Shown: one piece after another, positions 24,918-26,988 of the stretch
Layout of the letters: every line of letters begins with the position of its first letter
Position numbering within the stretch: position 1 is the stretch's first letter
From: UBA2421 sp002343075
GTDB taxonomy: Bacteria > Planctomycetota > Phycisphaerae > Tepidisphaerales > Tepidisphaeraceae
Length of the DNA: 26,988 nt
Assembly (NCBI GenBank): GCA_937982565.1
Contig: CALJLN010000008.1
Location: forward strand, 1 to 26,988
Reading direction: 5' to 3'
Made by a program: the position numbers and the translations under genes
The notes under the pieces: model-generated
Databases searched by the model: none
Told to the model about the DNA's origin: nothing
Seen by the model: only the letters and a program-made list of their open reading frames with translations

Positions 24918-25982
24918 TTAGATGGCCACCGGCATCTGTTCCAGTTGCTGCCCGCGCAACCAATCCGGAGACAGCGGCGCGCGCCGATCGGGCAGGTCCG
25001 TTCCGAGCCTGTCGAGTGGACTGATCACCGCGATCGCCGGCTTGTTCATCACGTGCGTGTAGATCATCGTCGTTTCCACGTGTGCGTGGCCCAACAGGGT
25101 CTGCACCTGACGAATGTCGTAGCCTGCTTCCAGCAAGTGCGTTGCGAAACTATGTCGAAATGTATGAGGCGTGACGCGTTTGCCCACGCCGGCCCGCGCC
25201 GCCGCCTGCTTCACCACCCGGCTGACCACGCCGGGGTCGGCGTGCCAGCGACAGCCCTTGCCGCCGGGACCGAAACGCAGCACCGCGCTGCCGAACAGGA
25301 ACTGCCAGCGCCAATCGTGTTCGGCATAAGGCACTTTGTTGTCCAGCACATCCGGCAGCGGCACGAAGCCTCCGCCACGCTTTTTGTCGCGCTCGTGCTG
25401 GGCACGCACCCGCCGGCACCGCTCGGCCAACGCGCCGCGTAGCGCCGCGGGGAGCATGACGATTCGATCTTTATCCCCTTTCCCCGACCGCACGATGATC
25501 TGCGCGCGATCCAAGTCCACATCGCGTACGCGCAGCGTGCAGCACTCCATCACCCGCATCCCCGTTCCGTAGAGCAATTCAACCATGAGCCGATGCATCG
25601 AGCCGGGCTTCACCGAAGCGATGACGCACCCGGCTTCATCCGTGCTGAGCACGGTGGGAATATGCTCGCGCCGCTTAGCCCGCTCGGCAGCGAATCGCCC
25701 AAGATGATCGTCGCCCAATTCATCAATCAACACCTGTTTGTAAAGAAACACGATCGCGCACAGCGCCTGGTTCTGACTCGACGCACTCAACCGCCGATCA
25801 CGTGCGAGGTAAGTGAGAAACGCCTCCACATCCGGCGCCCGCAACTCCCCTGGCATACGCCAACGCCCACCCACACGCGAAAACCGCAAAAAATCGGCGA
25901 CCCACGCCTGGTAACGTTCGATGGTCGCCTTAGCCAGGTGCCGGCGCATCGCGACGCTTCGAATTCTATCGAGCACCTTCAT
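24918..25982 (-). CDS. intI: Integron integrase (tyrosine recombinase)
   Basis: This encodes a 354-residue site-specific recombinase that inserts and excises gene cassettes at attI and attC sites. The catalytic set is complete: Arg143 (GTGMRV), Lys171 (GKGDKDR), His273 and Arg276 (TPHTFRHSFATHLL), His299 (LLGHAHVETT) and Tyr308 (MIYTHV), within four residues of IntI1 numbering. The integron-specific extra segment is present between residues about 196 and 250 (HERDKKRGGGFVPLPDVL, HDWRWQFLF). The N-terminal SAM-like domain is intact. ATG 25982 has AGGA five bases or so upstream; the frame remains open to 26060 but that would run through the promoter palindrome. It is transcribed away from the cassettes, the classical integron layout. 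No frameshift is seen, so it may be active. Confidence 0.95.
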   Translation of the reverse strand: MKVLDRIRSVAMRRHLAKATIERYQAWVADFLRFSRVGGRWRMPGELRAPDVEAFLTYLARDRRLSASSQNQALCAIVFLYKQVLIDELGDDHLGRFAAERAKRREHIPTVLSTDEAGCVIASVKPGSMHRLMVELLYGTGMRVMECCTLRVRDVDLDRAQIIVRSGKGDKDRIVMLPAALRGALAERCRRVRAQHERDKKRGGGFVPLPDVLDNKVPYAEHDWRWQFLFGSAVLRFGPGGKGCRWHADPGVVSRVVKQAAARAGVGKRVTPHTFRHSFATHLLEAGYDIRQVQTLLGHAHVETTMIYTHVMNKPAIAVISPLDRLGTDLPDRRAPLSPDWLRGQQLEQMPVAI

Positions 25983-26120
25983 TCGTCCTAACTTAGCGCA
26001 AGGATACAAGCTGTCAATAATTTCACTGTTAATTGACAGAGAATCGTCTAAACGACACAATCCACTGACGGCTTGCAGGGACGTTCCCTGATAGGTTGCG
26101 CAAGGGAATAACTGTTGGGT
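25983..26120 (+). other. Candidate attI region and cassette leader
   Basis: This lies between the intI start and the first cassette. Its right edge is the recombination core GTTGGGT (26114-26120, GTTRRRY consensus), with exchange expected after G26114. It holds direct repeats GCGCAAGG (25996-26003 and 26098-26105), possible extra integrase-binding repeats as in attI1, and the hairpin CAGGGA-CGT-TCCCTG (26076-26090) in the leader of cassette transcripts. The left edge of attI cannot be fixed by eye. Confidence 0.6.
26011..26061 (+). promoter_or_regulatory. Palindrome with candidate cassette promoter Pc (and opposing intI promoter)
   Basis: CTGTCAAT (26011-26018) and ATTGACAG (26032-26039) form a perfect 8-bp inverted repeat, so each arm offers a consensus TTGACA facing outward. 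On the plus strand TTGACA (26033-26038) is followed after 17 bp by CACAAT (26056-26061, four of six), a plausible Pc for the cassettes. On the minus strand the -10 is uncertain: TTAACA at 26032-26027 with TTGTAT 17 bp on would leave a leader containing the intI ribosome-binding site. Confidence 0.55.
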
Positions 26121-26287
26121 CGACCAAAGCGACTGTCACGAACTCGATAGATTCTTGAGAAATACGAAAGCTGTTGGTATTCGCGCTTTGGCTGACCCAA
26201 CCAACGCTTGCAGTGGATCGGTCTCGCGTAAAGTGCTCAGTGGCGGGCGAGGTGTACTCGGCTCGACCGACCACTGAAGCTGATTCG
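26115..26287 (+). mobile_element. Integron cassette 1, 173 bp, no credible ORF
   Basis: The cassette is bounded by exchange points after G26114 and G26287. Its first bases complete GTTGGGT, and its attC opens with the exact reverse complement ACCCAAC (26195-26201), which confirms the limits. Only about 80 bp precede the attC. Frames there are shorter than 25 codons, so it is probably non-coding. A weak TTGAGA (26155-26160) with an extended TGG-TATTCG 17 bp on points toward cassette 2 and could be a promoter, but this is speculative. Confidence 0.8.
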
Positions 26288-26293
26288 TTATGC
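26195..26293 (+). other. attC site of cassette 1
   Basis: R'' is ACCCAAC (26195-26201) and the right core is GTTATGC (26287-26293), the latter's last six bases belonging to cassette 2. The arms 26206-26226 and 26264-26280 give 17 base pairs with three unpaired bases on the left arm (G26210, A26217, T26224), the extrahelical-base pattern by which integrases recognise folded attC. The length is 99 bp. Confidence 0.88.
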
Positions 26294-26934
26294 CCCAAAG
26301 GACGCATCGTATGGCGACCTTCGATGTGCTCCCTGGATTGCCACCCTACGGCGATTCGCCCGAGGCGTTCACGGCTACGGGTCAGGGCCGCCACCGGGAG
26401 GGCTGCGTCGTCAAGTTCCACCCGGATGGGTCTGCGCCCTGGGTCGGCAATTTTCAGCCCGGCCTGTCGTCTTTCGAAGAGGTATTGCAGCACCCCAACG
26501 GCCGAGAGTTTCTTGTTGTCTCCGGCGGACAGGGATACATCGTCGATCCGAACGACCGAACTAAGCGGGAGTACTTCGGCGCCCAGATCGAAGTCGCGCT
26601 GCAACTCCCTGAGTTGAACAGCGTAGTGTTCGGGAATGGGTTTTGGTTCGACTCACTTGGCCCAGACGGTTGGCAGTGGCGCAGCGGCCGAATCTCATGG
26701 GACGGCATGCGTGAGCTTCAGCGCGAGGGACTGCGATTGTCGGGGGAGGCGTGGAGCCCATTGGAAGACTGCTGGCTCCCCTTCGAGTTGGACTTGCGAT
26801 CGGGCCAGTTCACCGGAGGTTCCTACAACGGGCCGTTGGCTGGGGCATAACAAAGCGTTGCACTTGACGGGCCGGCACTACGGTTTTTCGAGACACCGCG
26901 TTCCTTGCAGCCGGCCCGCAAGTGAACGCAATCG
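26288..26934 (+). mobile_element. Integron cassette 2, 647 bp
   Basis: It starts with TTATGC after the exchange point and ends at G26934 of its own attC. Its terminal cores GTTATGC and GCATAAC are exact reverse complements, as expected if it came from one circular cassette; complementarity extends to ten bases (GTTATGCCCC/GGGGCATAAC). It holds one gene filling nearly the whole element, whose stop overlaps the attC, the usual cassette organisation. Confidence 0.88.
26311..26850 (+). CDS. Cassette-encoded protein of unknown function
   Basis: This encodes a 179-residue soluble protein; I cannot assign a function. It has no signal peptide, no membrane helix and no catalytic motif that I recognise. 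It is Gly- and Trp-rich with short beta-type repeats: FHPDGSAPWVGNFQPGLSSF, EFLVVSGGQGYIVDPND, LNSVVFGNGFWFDSLG, ISWDGMRELQREG and EAWSPLEDCWLPFELD. The pattern suggests a small beta-propeller or sandwich such as occurs in immunity-like cassette proteins, but that is a guess. ATG 26311 has AAAGGA at 26296-26301; an ATG at 26290 inside the recombination core would add seven residues. The stop TAA (26848-26850) lies in the attC core. Expression probably comes from Pc. Confidence 0.78.
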   Translation: MATFDVLPGLPPYGDSPEAFTATGQGRHREGCVVKFHPDGSAPWVGNFQPGLSSFEEVLQHPNGREFLVVSGGQGYIVDPNDRTKREYFGAQIEVALQLPELNSVVFGNGFWFDSLGPDGWQWRSGRISWDGMRELQREGLRLSGEAWSPLEDCWLPFELDLRSGQFTGGSYNGPLAGA

Positions 26935-26940
26935 TTGAAC
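26845..26940 (+). other. attC site of cassette 2
   Basis: R'' is GCATAAC (26845-26851) and the right core is GTTGAAC (26934-26940). The arms 26855-26876 and 26910-26929 form 20 base pairs with extrahelical G26860 and A26867, the same spacing as in the first attC. The loop is about 33 nt and the site is 96 bp. The stem core GGGCCGGC/GCCGGCCC is very GC-rich. Confidence 0.9.
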
Positions 26941-26988
26941 TAAACCGCTGCGCGGTGGGCGCGGCGGTTTTGCGTTTTGAGCGGTTCG
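26935..26988 (+). mobile_element. Integron cassette 3, start only
   Basis: The bases after G26934 (TTGAAC...) belong to the next cassette, which continues beyond the window. Its R'' should therefore read GTTCAAC. Only 54 bp are visible and no gene start is seen. Confidence 0.6.
26942..26978 (+). terminator. Terminator-like hairpin at the start of cassette 3
   Basis: AAACCGCTGCGC (26942-26953) pairs with GCGCGGCGGTTT (26959-26970) over 12 bp, one a G-T wobble, around a GGTGG loop, and is followed by TTGCGTTTT. This looks like an intrinsic terminator, though the T tract is interrupted. It would stop transcripts coming from cassette 2. Confidence 0.5.

Noticed and set aside
26026..26039. LexA box CTGTTAATTGACAG upstream of intI
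   Set aside because: Spacing is CTG-N8-CAG, two bases short of the E. coli type, and the LexA site of this lineage is unknown; kept only as a note.
25996..26120. A further attC between intI and cassette 1
   Set aside because: The GCGCAAGG copies are direct, not inverted, and no stem with extrahelical bases ends at GTTGGGT; this fits attI better.
26029..26604. 191-codon minus-strand frame across cassettes 1 and 2
   Set aside because: It crosses an attC hairpin and a cassette boundary and is antisense to the better-supported cassette gene.

Overview
The window looks like a piece of chromosome from a Gram-negative bacterium of the Planctomycetota or the wider PVC group, possibly a Phycisphaerae-like lineage. 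This is inferred from gene content, not proven. The pointers are high GC, lipopolysaccharide-export genes (kdsD plus a giant LptC/LptA-like protein), a Minf_1886-family protein, an oversized signal peptidase, a leucine-rich-repeat protein, and intergenic hairpin repeats built from 'cacgaagg' words.

Layout. 1-1089: the start of a leucine-rich-repeat gene on the minus strand, then a gene-free stretch with a nine-unit 21-bp tandem array and three inverted-repeat modules. 1090-5033: tRNA-Leu(UAA), a GFO/IDH/MocA oxidoreductase, tRNA-Thr(CGU) on the minus strand, a HAD phosphatase, and a divergent signal peptidase I with a zinc-ribbon-like insert and a further insert of over 300 residues. 5088-10302: an exported, membrane-anchored beta-carbonic anhydrase; a pepP-accB-accC cluster whose accB-accC gap is filled by a hairpin repeat; and an unknown membrane protein. 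10395-13123: tRNA-Ile(GAU), then on the minus strand a Minf_1886 gene, an overlapping 44-residue membrane-protein gene and two sugar-type ABC permeases with no binding protein or ATPase in view. 13323-16089: a tolC-like outer-membrane efflux lipoprotein gene with a good promoter, then thioredoxin-like and VOC genes. 16140-20988: kdsD with the LptC/LptA-like gene, divergent from scpA. 21142-22897: a short N-acetylglutamate-synthase-like acetyltransferase and a PilZ-receiver protein with a degenerate Hpt-like tail. 23191-24310: prfB with a programmed +1 frameshift site that uses UAA in place of the usual UGA.

The right end is the accessory part. A decayed IS110-family transposase fragment directly follows prfB. 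A complete integron integrase (intI, minus strand) comes next, and opposite it a cassette array on the plus strand. I can delimit two cassettes from their own ends: a 173-bp cassette with no credible ORF (26115-26287) and a 647-bp cassette encoding an unrecognised 179-residue protein (26288-26934). A third begins at 26935 and runs off the window. Both attC sites fold into long hairpins with extrahelical bases at matching places, and the terminal 7-mers of each cassette are exact reverse complements, as expected for excised circles. A palindrome between intI and the array carries TTGACA hexamers facing both ways, suggesting a shared control region for integrase and cassettes.

All calls come from reading sequence by eye; family names rest on motif recognition, not database searches.
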